Below, piece by piece: positions 8,638-16,446 of a stretch of DNA of 52,998 nucleotides (position 1 is its first letter; each line of letters starts with the position of its first letter). Source of the stretch: a virus; the IMG/VR virus record IMGVR_UViG_3300031659_000011, positions 1 to 52,998 of that record. One strand, 5' to 3'. A model generated the notes under the pieces. The model was not told where the DNA came from. It saw nothing but the letters and a program-made list of their open reading frames with translations, and did not search any database. A program made the translations under genes and the position numbers.

Positions 8638-10772
8638 TAAATACCTGACCCTACTTTAAGTTTAATATTCATTTCGTCTACTTTGTTCTGCCGATCAGTT
8701 TCCATACCTTTAAGGTCTCGATCCAGTTGCGCTATAGATATGTTTTCTTCCATAGCTAGTCTCATCATCTGCGTCTCTCGCTCTTTATCGGCAATGTATA
8801 CCTTCATCTGGGCCATCGACTCGTTAGACTTTAATTTCATCTCAGCAATTTCACGCTCTTGAGCCAGCTTTGCCTGCTCAAACTCAGTCATAGGCTGCTG
8901 AGGTGGAGGCTCGGGTGCAGCTTCAGGGTCCGCGGGTGGGAAGAACCTTTCGGTGTCTTTGTAGCCTACCGCGCCTAGTATCTCCTTAATAACTTCCTGT
9001 TCGTTCCCTGACTGGGCCATTTGGGGCGCATAAGCCCCTATAGTACTGAAGGCCAACGCTAGTTTATTTATACGCTGTTGCGGGTTGGTAGCCCCAAAAC
9101 CTACGTTTACTTCAACAGTCATGTTTCCTTGAATCATTAGATCGGTAACTTTATTAACACCAAAGCGCTGCCACATCTTAATGTCTTCGCCTATTAGGGT
9201 TAGTAGACCCTCATCAGACTCGTGGCGCTGCTCTAATCTCACGATTTGTTTTAGGACTGGTTCCACCCACGTTTCTACCCACACGCGTAATTGGTACTCG
9301 GTTACCTCGTCAGCCGAGGCTGCCAGTAACTCCATCCCCCCTACGGTTTCGTTTAACTTTCTGTTTGTGTTTACCGAGCTTACATTAAAGCCGCCTGACA
9401 ACTCGTCAAAGTCAGCATTAACTCTGTCCTGCTCTTGGTAACTAGAGTTAGTGACGTCAGGTGGGGCTTCTACTCGAATGTCCTCTCTAGGGTTGTCCAT
9501 CTCGGTGACAGCTCCCGGAACATTACGGATCAGAGAAGAGTAGTCTATAGCTGCGTTGCGATTAACAAAATAGCGTCGGTTAAGGACCAAAGCTACGTTG
9601 TCTCTCCTCTGGTTGTTGATATCATTAGCTTCTTGCTGCACACCGCTTAGCATAGACACTGGTGACTCGGGGTACACCTTGTGAGCTTCTATGTTACAGA
9701 ACCCTAAAACGTAGGGGCGCTCTCCCGCCCGTAAGTGGGGATACTCCATCTCTAATGGTATTGGGTCGCTTAGTCTGGTGTGTATGTCTAACGTGTAATA
9801 CAACCAGTCCCGCCCATCCTGCCTTATTATGTTTCGGTGGACCCATACAGTCTGGAATCCCCTGTGCGTGTATCTTTGGTCCTTAGAATCCTCGCGCTGG
9901 CTCTCGCGTTGAGACCGAACAGCATCATAATCGGTAGTGGCGCCAATCAGTAGCTCTTCCTCGGTTAAGGTTAGCCATGGGATTTGTGTTTTTTGAGTTT
10001 GCTTTGATAGTAACATCACGTCGTCGATAGTCATCGGTAACCTGTCTATCAGGTATGCGGAAGTTCCTATTACATCTTCCCAGTTCGCGGAAGGAGAGAA
10101 TAGGAAGTTCTCGACAGGCCGCAGCTCTATAGCTGGGGTGTCTTTAACTACCGTAAAGCTTGTGGTCTTAGGCTTAATATCTTCGCCTTCAGCTGATAGG
10201 AGCTCGTCTTCATCATCTTCATCATCTTCATCAGGCATCTTGTCTTCAACTTCCCGATAGTTCCAATACTGGTGACTTATAGTTACACCAGTTACTAGGG
10301 CGTCTTGGTATGCTCCCATAGCTATGGGGAACCAAGGTATTGTGTTCTTCAGTCTGTAGTTAAGTAGCGCCTTATTGATCTCCGCGCTAGTGCGTTGGGA
10401 TTCATCCCTTCCGCGCTCGGCTGTTATGCTGACCGCGTCGGACGTACTGAACATAGCCTTAGCTGCTGCAGCTTCGTTCCTTCGTACCGTGGCGCGGGTC
10501 TTAGACCTAAATCCTTTAGCCCTGTGTTTGTATGATTCTGAGAAGTACTTAGATCCCGGAGCGTGATCGCTATTAAAGTGAGCTATATTCTTTTCCATTC
10601 CGCGTCGGATGTTGGCATCAAAATAGCTCTCAGACTGGGTGTAGGCGTCCTTGGCTAAGGATAGCCAGTAATCAGAACCTGTCGAGGTCGCACTCGCGGT
10701 CTCCGCTTGTGAGTCTAGTGAGGTGCTGGCATCCCTAAGGTTGTCACCAGCCGTATGCATTTTACTACCCAT
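8637..10772 (-). CDS. Portal protein
   Basis: A 711-residue portal subunit, which forms the dodecameric DNA channel at the capsid vertex. Visible features include an N-terminal helical part with YFSESYKHRAKGFRSKTRATVRRNE, a central region with PVENFLFSPSANWEDV, YVLGFCNIEAHKVYPESP and QQEANDINNQRRDN (the conserved clip/stem region of podovirus portals), and a long charged C-terminal helix (residues ~615-700), the likely barrel or crown. Length matches the 700-750 residues of P22-like portals. It overlaps the preceding gene by 8 nt. Confidence 0.87.
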   Translation of the reverse strand: MGSKMHTAGDNLRDASTSLDSQAETASATSTGSDYWLSLAKDAYTQSESYFDANIRRGMEKNIAHFNSDHAPGSKYFSESYKHRAKGFRSKTRATVRRNEAAAAKAMFSTSDAVSITAERGRDESQRTSAEINKALLNYRLKNTIPWFPIAMGAYQDALVTGVTISHQYWNYREVEDKMPDEDDEDDEDELLSAEGEDIKPKTTSFTVVKDTPAIELRPVENFLFSPSANWEDVIGTSAYLIDRLPMTIDDVMLLSKQTQKTQIPWLTLTEEELLIGATTDYDAVRSQRESQREDSKDQRYTHRGFQTVWVHRNIIRQDGRDWLYYTLDIHTRLSDPIPLEMEYPHLRAGERPYVLGFCNIEAHKVYPESPVSMLSGVQQEANDINNQRRDNVALVLNRRYFVNRNAAIDYSSLIRNVPGAVTEMDNPREDIRVEAPPDVTNSSYQEQDRVNADFDELSGGFNVSSVNTNRKLNETVGGMELLAASADEVTEYQLRVWVETWVEPVLKQIVRLEQRHESDEGLLTLIGEDIKMWQRFGVNKVTDLMIQGNMTVEVNVGFGATNPQQRINKLALAFSTIGAYAPQMAQSGNEQEVIKEILGAVGYKDTERFFPPADPEAAPEPPPQQPMTEFEQAKLAQEREIAEMKLKSNESMAQMKVYIADKERETQMMRLAMEENISIAQLDRDLKGMETDRQNKVDEMNIKLKVGSGI

Positions 10773-11145
10773 TATCGTGTACCGCCTCGCCAGAGAACTT
10801 GCGTTTCATATCATTTACCGCTGTAGATACCTCAACCCCTTTATCTCGAGCCACGTAGTATCTTTCAAATAGCTCTCCCGCGTGACGCACTACATTGCGC
10901 ATCTCGGAATCTATTTTAGCTATATGCATGTAAAACCCCATCTTCCCACTAATAAGCTGGTTGCGTATCATCACAACCCCTCCTCTAGTGTCGATAGTTA
11001 TAAGCCACGACCCTGTCCACTTAGGATAGGCCTTGTTTAGCGCTGTATATAAATTGTTGTGCAGGACTCTAACACCCGCTGGTACAGGATTTCCATCCTC
11101 ACCTTCAATAATGTCACTCACTTTTGTAAGCTCCTGTGTCATCAA
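10765..11145 (-). CDS. Hypothetical protein between terminase and portal
   Basis: A 126-residue alpha/beta protein (starts MMTQELTKVSDIIEGEDGNP). The middle is beta-rich (WLITIDTRGGVVMIRNQLISG) and the C-terminal half is helical (VVRHAGELFERYYVARDKG). Genes at this position are common in podoviruses of this gene order, but their function is not known to me. It overlaps both neighbours. Confidence 0.7.
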   Translation of the reverse strand: MMTQELTKVSDIIEGEDGNPVPAGVRVLHNNLYTALNKAYPKWTGSWLITIDTRGGVVMIRNQLISGKMGFYMHIAKIDSEMRNVVRHAGELFERYYVARDKGVEVSTAVNDMKRKFSGEAVHDNG

Positions 11146-11254
11146 ACTGGTAAAACGTGCGTCCGCTAAATATATAAGCGGGCTCGTCTATTGTTTCTTC
11201 GTATATAGACTCATTTTCTTCTATTAACGCTAGCCACTCTATTTGGGAAGCCAT
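11114..11254 (-). CDS. Small acidic 46-residue protein
   Basis: The reading frame is MASQIEWLALIEENESIYEE, followed by an aromatic C-terminal part (YIFSGRTFYQFDDTGAYKSE). The ATG shares bases with the terminase stop codon (TAATG), a strong coupling signal, and the end overlaps the next gene by 32 nt. Acidic. No family recognised. Confidence 0.6.
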   Translation of the reverse strand: MASQIEWLALIEENESIYEETIDEPAYIFSGRTFYQFDDTGAYKSE

Positions 11255-12633
11255 TAGTAATCCGCCGTATGTTCAGGTTCAAGTCGTCCCAAACTTGAAG
11301 CAAGTCGGAGTCGGCTGTGCCTCGGAGCGGCCATAGCAAACTGCTGGAAAGCGTCTGCACCGTTAGAGGCGTGATCGTGATGGGGAACGTGATGGTATAC
11401 ATCATCCTCATCTACATATCTATATCTGTAGTTTCTGAGAGTTTCAAAGCCTTTCTCCATCCGCAGATGTCGAGCCACCATGTTCTCAGCTACTAACCTA
11501 TCACTTAAAGGCTTATCCTTCCACAGCAAACTAGGGTCACAGTCACCAGCGTCGTGAAACCAACACTGAGCAAAGACCTCTCTAGCCGCCATTATTGACG
11601 TGTTTTTCTCTTTAACCCTAGGAATTATAACCACAGGCTTTATGCCTGCCTTAGCAAACTGCTTAGCTACGTTGTCTACCATACCAAGGCGATCTTGGTT
11701 TGCATCATGAGGCATATGGTGTTTGCCGTAGTTGTAACCAAGTTGTTTTAAAACAGTAACATAGTGCTCTACTTCTTGAAGTCTACATTCATAGTAATCG
11801 ATGAGGCGGCATTCTCGTCCCACACGCTGTACGAACCATATCGCAGATTCGTCCCGTTTACCGAGATCAAAATAGGTATCAACTTCACAGTTCTTGGCGA
11901 TAGGAATATAGAGTTGTCTATTTTGCTTGATGCAGTCCAAGACCTGCTCGCCAAAAATAGCGCCCTCTGCGAGGAGCTTAATTTCTCCGCCCCAGATGTG
12001 AAGATATTTTTCATAGTCTCTGTCTCTCATGGCCTCCATCTGTGTGCGTAACACATCTGGAAAAAAGGGGTTATCGGCGTAGCCAATGCGCTGTACCCAA
12101 GCATTCTTAGGGGCTTCATCTACCACAAAAAACTTATGAATGTAATCGTACTTAAATCTGGTGTTGTAGGTTATCCATATCTCTGACCCTTCTTTCCGCA
12201 CCGTGGGGTCAATTATATCAAATGAGTTCTGGGTTAGGTTATGAGCTTCCTCTATCCAACAGAGGTCAATACCTTCTGTACTCTTTATTTCTTGGGTGTG
12301 GTGTCTAGTACCCATGAACATAATTTCTGTACCATTCTTCCCGTATATACCCGCCTTTTGGATCTCGTAGAAGCCTTGTAGTCCCATGAGATATATCTGA
12401 TCGCTTAGGAGCTTGTGTACAGACTGACCTAAACTTTTCTGCAGTTCACGCGTGCAGAGTATGCGGGTTTCATTTAAGTACCCGCGTAGAAGTATTTTAC
12501 GGGCTACACTCCAACTCTTAGCGGAGCCTCGGCCTCCCCACATAACCTTATAGCGATATGGCTCGTCTAACGCCCGAAATATATCAGGCGTCTGGACTAT
12601 AAGAGCATCATCTCTATTTGGTTGGCTTGACAT
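11254..12633 (-). CDS. Terminase large subunit
   Basis: A 459-residue packaging motor ATPase/nuclease. The N-terminal ATPase has Walker A WGGRGSAKSWSVAR (residues ~32-45) and Walker B IDLCWIEEAH. The C-terminal RNase H-like nuclease shows DTYFDLGKRDESA (catalytic Asp) and HDHASNGADAFQ near the end. This arrangement matches the terminase_3/PBSX-type large subunit, usually linked to headful or pac-type packaging. It overlaps the small subunit gene by 20 nt. Confidence 0.93.
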   Translation of the reverse strand: MSSQPNRDDALIVQTPDIFRALDEPYRYKVMWGGRGSAKSWSVARKILLRGYLNETRILCTRELQKSLGQSVHKLLSDQIYLMGLQGFYEIQKAGIYGKNGTEIMFMGTRHHTQEIKSTEGIDLCWIEEAHNLTQNSFDIIDPTVRKEGSEIWITYNTRFKYDYIHKFFVVDEAPKNAWVQRIGYADNPFFPDVLRTQMEAMRDRDYEKYLHIWGGEIKLLAEGAIFGEQVLDCIKQNRQLYIPIAKNCEVDTYFDLGKRDESAIWFVQRVGRECRLIDYYECRLQEVEHYVTVLKQLGYNYGKHHMPHDANQDRLGMVDNVAKQFAKAGIKPVVIIPRVKEKNTSIMAAREVFAQCWFHDAGDCDPSLLWKDKPLSDRLVAENMVARHLRMEKGFETLRNYRYRYVDEDDVYHHVPHHDHASNGADAFQQFAMAAPRHSRLRLASSLGRLEPEHTADY

Positions 12634-13207
12634 ACTGTTCCACTATTAGCATTGGGGGAGCAAGTTCGCCGCCGTCTTTACCCGTGTGCTCTTGCTGTAT
12701 CTTATCCCCGTACTTCTTGGGGTTTTCTTTAGCAGCAAACCACTTGTAAGTGTCTAACTTTAACTTAGCCATACTAACTGATACCTGCGTAGGCGCTCTT
12801 ATAACTACGCCTAACACGTCCCTCATCTGCTCACCATTGGCTAGCATCACGGGTTGCATGACCGTGTCTTCTAGCTCCTCTACGAAGCCATCAAATTTGT
12901 AGTCAGCTGCTAACTTACGAGCGTCTACATACATTGCCATGAACTCAGAGTAGATAGCATCAGCCTTAGGGTCGCTAGCTTTGGCTAACCACGCGAATAT
13001 AGTCTTAACACTGGGCATATCATCTCCATCTCGGCATACCTTACGGGCAGAGCCTGTGTCTATTAACCTACTGCAGAATTCCTTTATCAAAGCGCGCGTT
13101 ATAAGCGACTTAGATACGGGCTTCTTTTTTATCTTCAAAGGTTTAATCTTTGTTTTAGGGGCTGCGTCCTTGCGGCTGCGCCCTTCTGGTGTTGTTTTTT
13201 TAATCAT
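12614..13207 (-). CDS. Terminase small subunit
   Basis: A 197-residue DNA-recognition subunit for packaging. The N-terminus is very basic (KTKIKPLKIKKKPVSKS). Next comes a helix-turn-helix-like region (residues ~38-80, with GSARKVCRDGDDMPSVKTIFAWL) and then a helical oligomerisation region with ELEDTVMQPVMLANGEQ and KLKLDTYKWFAAKENPKKYG. The KLDTYKWFAAKxNPKKYGD ending is typical of Sf6-like terminase small subunits. It overlaps the large subunit gene. Confidence 0.88.
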   Translation of the reverse strand: MIKKTTPEGRSRKDAAPKTKIKPLKIKKKPVSKSLITRALIKEFCSRLIDTGSARKVCRDGDDMPSVKTIFAWLAKASDPKADAIYSEFMAMYVDARKLAADYKFDGFVEELEDTVMQPVMLANGEQMRDVLGVVIRAPTQVSVSMAKLKLDTYKWFAAKENPKKYGDKIQQEHTGKDGGELAPPMLIVEQYVKPTK

Positions 13208-13211
13208 AGGA

Positions 13212-13301
13212 TTATGCTGCGTAATACGCCATTAGTATAATTAGTATTTCAAGCATATCAAAGCTGTCTTGCTCCTCATCGCTTGATTCCGTTGTGCTCA
13301 T
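13212..13301 (-). CDS. 29-residue peptide in lysis/packaging junction
   Basis: A short frame coding MSTTESSDEEQDSFDMLEIL then a hydrophobic end (IILMAYYAA). Its ATG shares bases with the upstream stop codon (TAATG), and it ends 4 bases before the terminase small subunit start. The acidic N-terminus and hydrophobic C-terminus suggest a tail-anchored membrane micropeptide. Supported only by coupling and composition. Confidence 0.4.
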   Translation of the reverse strand: MSTTESSDEEQDSFDMLEILIILMAYYAA

Positions 13302-13447
13302 TACTTCCGATCACGGTTATAGAGATCAAATAACGTCCTAATTTTATCTTGAATTATAGTTATATTGAGGTGCATTTTGCTTAGTATGATAACTAGCGTT
13401 ATTACCCCCATGATTAACGGCCAAAGATTAATTATCTGATCAATCAT
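13301..13447 (-). CDS. Small membrane protein (48 residues)
   Basis: Starts MIDQIINLWPLIMGVITLVI. One transmembrane segment (residues ~5-24) is followed by a charged tail ending LFDLYNRDRK. It starts at the base after the upstream stop (TAAATG). With its neighbours it makes a run of small membrane proteins before the terminase genes, consistent with a lysis module (holin or spanin-like partner). The exact role is unknown. Confidence 0.5.
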   Translation of the reverse strand: MIDQIINLWPLIMGVITLVIILSKMHLNITIIQDKIRTLFDLYNRDRK

Positions 13448-13726
13448 TTACTTAGTCATCCGATACAAATCCGTGATGTCACTTTCTATATCACGAGTCA
13501 AAGTCTCTTGTAATCGCATCCAGCTTTTAAGCTGCTCTATCTCTGTATCTCGAACTTTCAGTTCCAGCTCGATGGATTCGCGGCGAACAAGCATCTGCTT
13601 CAGTTCCTGTACATCGTCTTGAAGTGCTTGCATGCTGTGATAAAATGCAAAACCACTGGACACCCCTGCAAAACAAAGCATAAGAACAGGCCAGAACTTC
13701 AGCATTGACGTTAGCTTATCGGTCAT
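13448..13726 (-). CDS. Membrane-anchored coiled-coil protein, i-spanin-like
   Basis: 92 residues: an N-terminal transmembrane anchor (residues ~9-28, FWPVLMLCFAGVSSGFAFY) followed by a long coiled coil to the end, with heptad Leu/Val/Met and many charges (LQDDVQELKQMLVRRESIEL). An inner-membrane anchor plus periplasmic coiled coil is the layout of Rz-type inner spanins. No lipoprotein partner (Rz1) was found embedded in it, so the role is inferred. TAATG overlap with the upstream gene. Confidence 0.6.
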   Translation of the reverse strand: MTDKLTSMLKFWPVLMLCFAGVSSGFAFYHSMQALQDDVQELKQMLVRRESIELELKVRDTEIEQLKSWMRLQETLTRDIESDITDLYRMTK

Positions 13727-13935
13727 TAGCCGCTAGACCCCCTGCGGAGGGTTTTGGAGTCCTTATGCTTGTAGTACCAGTTAATACCTAGAGAAACTAT
13801 TGCGATAGCTATCGATACAATAGCGACCCATGGAATCTCAGCGGATGGTGCGGTAGCACTTGAAACAACAGCAACAGACGTGGCTGTGTACGTGGTTGGC
13901 TGGGTAACTTGAGCCACCATATCACTCATGCTCAT
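13726..13935 (-). CDS. Holin-like single-pass membrane protein
   Basis: 69 residues: a Thr/Ala-rich N-terminal part, then one hydrophobic helix (WVAIVSIAIAIVSLGINWYY) and a positively charged tail (KHKDSKTLRRGSSG). A hydrophobic helix followed by a NWYYK basic tail is the pattern of small phage holins. It lies between the 3TM holin-like gene and the spanin-like gene. Confidence 0.6.
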   Translation of the reverse strand: MSMSDMVAQVTQPTTYTATSVAVVSSATAPSAEIPWVAIVSIAIAIVSLGINWYYKHKDSKTLRRGSSG

Positions 13936-14456
13936 TTACTCTTTACGCCTCTACTTCCAAACCACCAAAGGACTGCAGTAACAGTGAGAAACACAGCTTG
14001 ATTGATAATGTGTGAGTAGAGTGCGTACAATTCTGAAACAGGTAATCCACCTAAGCCGCCGAGGAGGTTGCCTAGGTTGTAAGTTATGAGGGTAACAATA
14101 ACGAGTAGGTATATTGTGATTAAGGGGCGCATCGCTGAGCGAATCCCGTCTACCCATTTCGTACCCGAGGGCTGACTCGCCATCATTTGCGAAGCAGTAA
14201 AAGCTTCTCCTGCTACAATATCAGACTGTATGGCGCCTTCTGCTACTGCGTGTTCAATTTGTTTGTCTGCCATCTGCAGCGCTTGAGCGGATTCTGCCGC
14301 GTCCCGTTCCATATCCACCTTAGCCATGGACAGGGCGTGAGTGTTATTCATCTCATCGAGCTTACGTTGCTCTCGTTTAGCCATATAACTTCCAACTAAA
14401 CCAACAATTGCCCCTAATCCTGATGAACTCGCTATACCCAAAATCGCATCTAACAT
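13932..14456 (-). CDS. 3TM holin, gene-transfer-release (DUF3154) type
   Basis: 174 residues. An N-terminal hydrophobic segment (LGIASSSGLGAIVGLVGSYM) is followed by a basic/coiled stretch, a middle region ending SGTKWVDGIRSAMRPLITIY, and two C-terminal transmembrane helices. The KWVDGIRSxMRPLITI motif followed by TM helices is typical of the GTA/phage 3TM holin family. It would make inner-membrane lesions that release the lytic enzyme. An AGGA ribosome site precedes the ATG. Confidence 0.75.
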   Translation of the reverse strand: MLDAILGIASSSGLGAIVGLVGSYMAKREQRKLDEMNNTHALSMAKVDMERDAAESAQALQMADKQIEHAVAEGAIQSDIVAGEAFTASQMMASQPSGTKWVDGIRSAMRPLITIYLLVIVTLITYNLGNLLGGLGGLPVSELYALYSHIINQAVFLTVTAVLWWFGSRGVKSK

Positions 14457-14473
14457 CTGGTTATTCCTAATAA

Positions 14474-14746
14474 TTAAGCTGAGAGGGTGTTGATATCATC
14501 TACAATGCAGTCTGTAAAGGCACCTTCAGCAAGGGGCACCGCAGTGCAAACGTACTTAATACCAATGTTAAGCTGCTTATTTTTGCCGACGCAGCTAACC
14601 TTAGGTCCGTCTAGATCAATAGACCAGCACATATAAACATCATCGCCCATATTAAAAAAGTAACGAGCACCACTCGAGCCAATAAATTCAGCAGCATAGA
14701 AGCTGGTGCTTAAGAGCAAAAACAAAAGTCCTAACGCGAGCCTCAC
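14474..14746 (-). CDS. Secreted small Cys-containing protein
   Basis: 90 residues with a GTG start that shares bases with the upstream stop (GTGA). A clear signal peptide (LALGLLFLLLSTSFYAA, cleavage probably after residue ~19) is followed by a small domain with four cysteines (YMCWSI, VSCVGK, YVCTAV, TDCIV), suggesting two disulfides in the periplasm. It sits in the lysis block and could be a periplasmic partner or an exclusion factor. No family recognised. Confidence 0.6.
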   Translation of the reverse strand: MRLALGLLFLLLSTSFYAAEFIGSSGARYFFNMGDDVYMCWSIDLDGPKVSCVGKNKQLNIGIKYVCTAVPLAEGAFTDCIVDDINTLSA

Positions 14747-15285
14747 GGCGATGTTCCAACTATGTTAAGGGTAAAGCTCTGCTGTTTCATGATGCTATTA
14801 AACTTTCGCAGAGCCGTCTTTGACCCTAATACCGCTGGTTTCCCACCCAAAAATCCGCGTCTACTGCCTATTAAAGCACATCCTCTGGAATGTTCAACTA
14901 GATTTCCCGTATGAATTAGGATACCTAGCCGCGCTGGCACAGATTTAATGTGCCAAACCGCTTTGTACTTACCTGACGCGGACCGTGGTAAATAATCCAC
15001 CTCGTACATTCCAGCTGGTATGCAGCTAATATTAGATTTGTTGTTCTCCCAAGGTCTTTCTAGCACCGAAAAGACGCTACCATCGGGCAATAGGAGGTTT
15101 GACATAGTGTGGGAGGGGTAGTACTGGCGGGTTAGGATTAGCACAGCGCGCTGGGGGGTACTAGGAACGCTTGGAATTATAACTGGGGGCCTAATAGCCA
15201 CGGGCTTAGGCGTTTTAACAGGCTTAGGCGCGGGTTTTGCGGTGATTTTCTCTTTGAAAATACCTATAAGGTCTAGAAAACTCAT
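14743..15285 (-). CDS. DUF5675 family protein, candidate cell-wall acting enzyme
   Basis: 180 residues. A Pro/Lys/Val-rich N-terminal linker (residues ~15-42) is followed by a domain with FSVLERPWENNKSNISCIPAG, LGILIHTGNLVEHSRGCALIG and a C-terminal helix. The LERPWxNNxxxxSCIPAGxYE and IHxGN...SRGC motifs are hallmarks of DUF5675. The His and Cys arrangement recalls YkuD L,D-transpeptidases, so a peptidoglycan role is plausible but unproven. It is the first gene of the lysis/late operon. No separate classical endolysin was found. Confidence 0.7.
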   Translation of the reverse strand: MSFLDLIGIFKEKITAKPAPKPVKTPKPVAIRPPVIIPSVPSTPQRAVLILTRQYYPSHTMSNLLLPDGSVFSVLERPWENNKSNISCIPAGMYEVDYLPRSASGKYKAVWHIKSVPARLGILIHTGNLVEHSRGCALIGSRRGFLGGKPAVLGSKTALRKFNSIMKQQSFTLNIVGTSP

Positions 15286-15342
15286 ATCATAATCCTAAAA
15301 ATTGAAAAACAGAAATCGTTATAGCACATAGCTATGGGGTTG

Positions 15343-15356
15343 TACTAATATTAGTA
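15343..15356. promoter_or_regulatory. Perfect 14-bp palindrome upstream of the late/lysis genes
   Basis: TACTAATATTAGTA is a perfect palindrome about 58 bp upstream of the DUF5675 start. It is a plausible operator or activator site for the late minus-strand operon. No convincing -10/-35 pair was found beside it. The surrounding 15286-15570 shows no supported gene. Confidence 0.35.
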
Positions 15357-15569
15357 ATACCTTACTATCAGATTTGAAATCCCCGCTAGTACAACTGATG
15401 ATGGCTATGAGTATGCAAGGGTGCGTCCATGTGTCCGCGGAGGGTCCCCCCAAAGAAGTCCAGATGGGACCCTTTATCGCCGTCAGCCGGCGTGCACACC
15501 CCGTCATTTTGCTTTTCGTTTCGCATTCTAAACTTATCATTTAACTTTTATCTTTTAAGGTCCACATTA

Positions 15570-15863
15570 TCCCAGCCAATTAGCTATGAGCTATGAGCTC
15601 TGAGCTCTGAGCTATTAGCCCGCAGCCAATTAGCTCTGAGCTAATAAGGGTCAGGGTGTTAAAGGGTCAAGGTGTTAAAGGGTCAAGGTGTTAAAGGGTC
15701 AGGGTGTTAAAGGGTCAGGGCGTTAGCTGGTCCGCCGTTAGCTCTGAGCTCTGAGCTCTGAGCTATTAAGGGTCAGGGTGCTAGCTGGTCCACTGTTAGC
15801 TCTGAGCTATTAAGGGTCAGGGTGCTAGCTGGTCCACTGTTAGCTCTGAGCTCTGAGCTCAGG
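15570..15863. repeat. Composite tandem repeats (CTGAGCT heptamers, 16-bp and 44-bp units)
   Basis: The non-coding stretch holds three repeat classes. There are runs of the heptamer GAGCTCT (for example 15591-15613 and 15741-15764). There are five consecutive 16-bp units AAGGGTCAGGGTGTTA with one or two changes (15646-15725). There are two perfect 44-bp units (15760-15803 and 15804-15847). They are flanked to the right by a perfect 14-bp palindrome, AGCGCTGCAGCGCT, at 15879-15892. No supported gene is present. Such arrays often serve as origin, recombination or packaging sites. Confidence 0.8.
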
Positions 15864-15878
15864 GCTAATATAGGGGGT

Positions 15879-15892
15879 AGCGCTGCAGCGCT
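15879..15892. repeat. Perfect 14-bp palindrome AGCGCTGCAGCGCT
   Basis: A self-complementary GC-rich site directly after the repeat array. It may be a protein-binding site. The remaining bases to 16020 carry only a G-rich stretch and a repeated GTCGCTT motif. Confidence 0.4.
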
Positions 15893-16021
15893 TAAACCAC
15901 AGTGGAGCTCAGCAGTGGGCTAGTGGCTATTATAGAGCTAAAAGCCGTACACTAGGGTAGGGGTGGGGGTGAGATCGTCGCTTAGAGAGCAACTGAGAGC
16001 GTCGCTTTTAGCTTGAGTCAT

Positions 16022-16046
16022 AAAAAAAGGTCCGTTAGGACCTTTT
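16022..16046 (-). terminator. Rho-independent terminator of the early minus operon
   Basis: On the minus strand AAAAGGTCC, a TAAC loop and GGACCTTTT form a perfect stem followed by TTTTTTT. It lies about 50 bp after the last early gene (stop at 16092) and should end the operon that begins near 25 kb. The reverse strand has a shorter T tract. Confidence 0.85.
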
Positions 16047-16091
16047 GGGTAGTTGATCAGCGCCTCGCGTGCGCGTACTTGATCACTCGTG

Positions 16092-16241
16092 TTAGGGGGG
16101 AGGGGTCGGCTCAGCTAGTTTAGCCATATACTTTATAGCGTCGACTTGCTCGGGCCTTACCCATACTTTGAGCTCTACCAGCCCTGCCGCCAGTCTTGCA
16201 TCGCGCAGTCTTTTCATCATAACTTTTTTTGGTATCGGCAT
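16092..16241 (-). CDS. Small regulator-like protein (49 residues)
   Basis: The reading frame is MPIPKKVMMKRLRDARLAAG then LVELKVWVRPEQVDAIKYMA. The pattern of a basic helix, AGL, a V-x-V-W-V strand, P-E and a helix is a common small phage protein type, reminiscent of ribbon-helix-helix DNA-binding folds. A GAGGAGA ribosome site directly follows the upstream stop. Last gene before the terminator. Confidence 0.65.
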   Translation of the reverse strand: MPIPKKVMMKRLRDARLAAGLVELKVWVRPEQVDAIKYMAKLAEPTPPP

Positions 16242-16252
16242 ATCTTATCTCC

Positions 16253-16435
16253 TCAGTTAAATCCAAGCCCGCTATCGTTATATGTAAGGCCGTACTCATC
16301 TACGCCCATATAGCCGAGATCGTTGGCTTTATTTTCGACGGTGTTATTGCTGTCTCCTACGATAATTGCCACAATTACGTTCGTTTCTACGTTGTAAATA
16401 TAGCCCTCCACCGTACCTTTTTTTGGTATTGGCAT
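16253..16435 (-). CDS. Small hypothetical protein (60 residues)
   Basis: Starts MPIPKKGTVEGYIYNVETNV. Short beta-rich N-terminal half and acidic C-terminal half. It shares the AAGATATGCC(A/G)ATACC initiation region with the next gene, including the MPIPKK start, so the 5' ends appear duplicated. Strong AAGGAGA ribosome site. Function unknown. Confidence 0.65.
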   Translation of the reverse strand: MPIPKKGTVEGYIYNVETNVIVAIIVGDSNNTVENKANDLGYMGVDEYGLTYNDSGLGFN

Positions 16436-16446
16436 ATCTTATCTCC

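Noticed and set aside
15319-15540. Open frame of 73 codons on the minus strand upstream of the DUF5675 gene
   Set aside because: No ribosome site, no coupling, and the composition is unlike neighbouring genes; it lies in the palindrome-bearing control region.
15570-15863. CRISPR-like array
   Set aside because: The repeats are direct tandem copies without unique spacers of even length, and no cas genes are near. The Cas4-like nuclease belongs to a phage recombination family.
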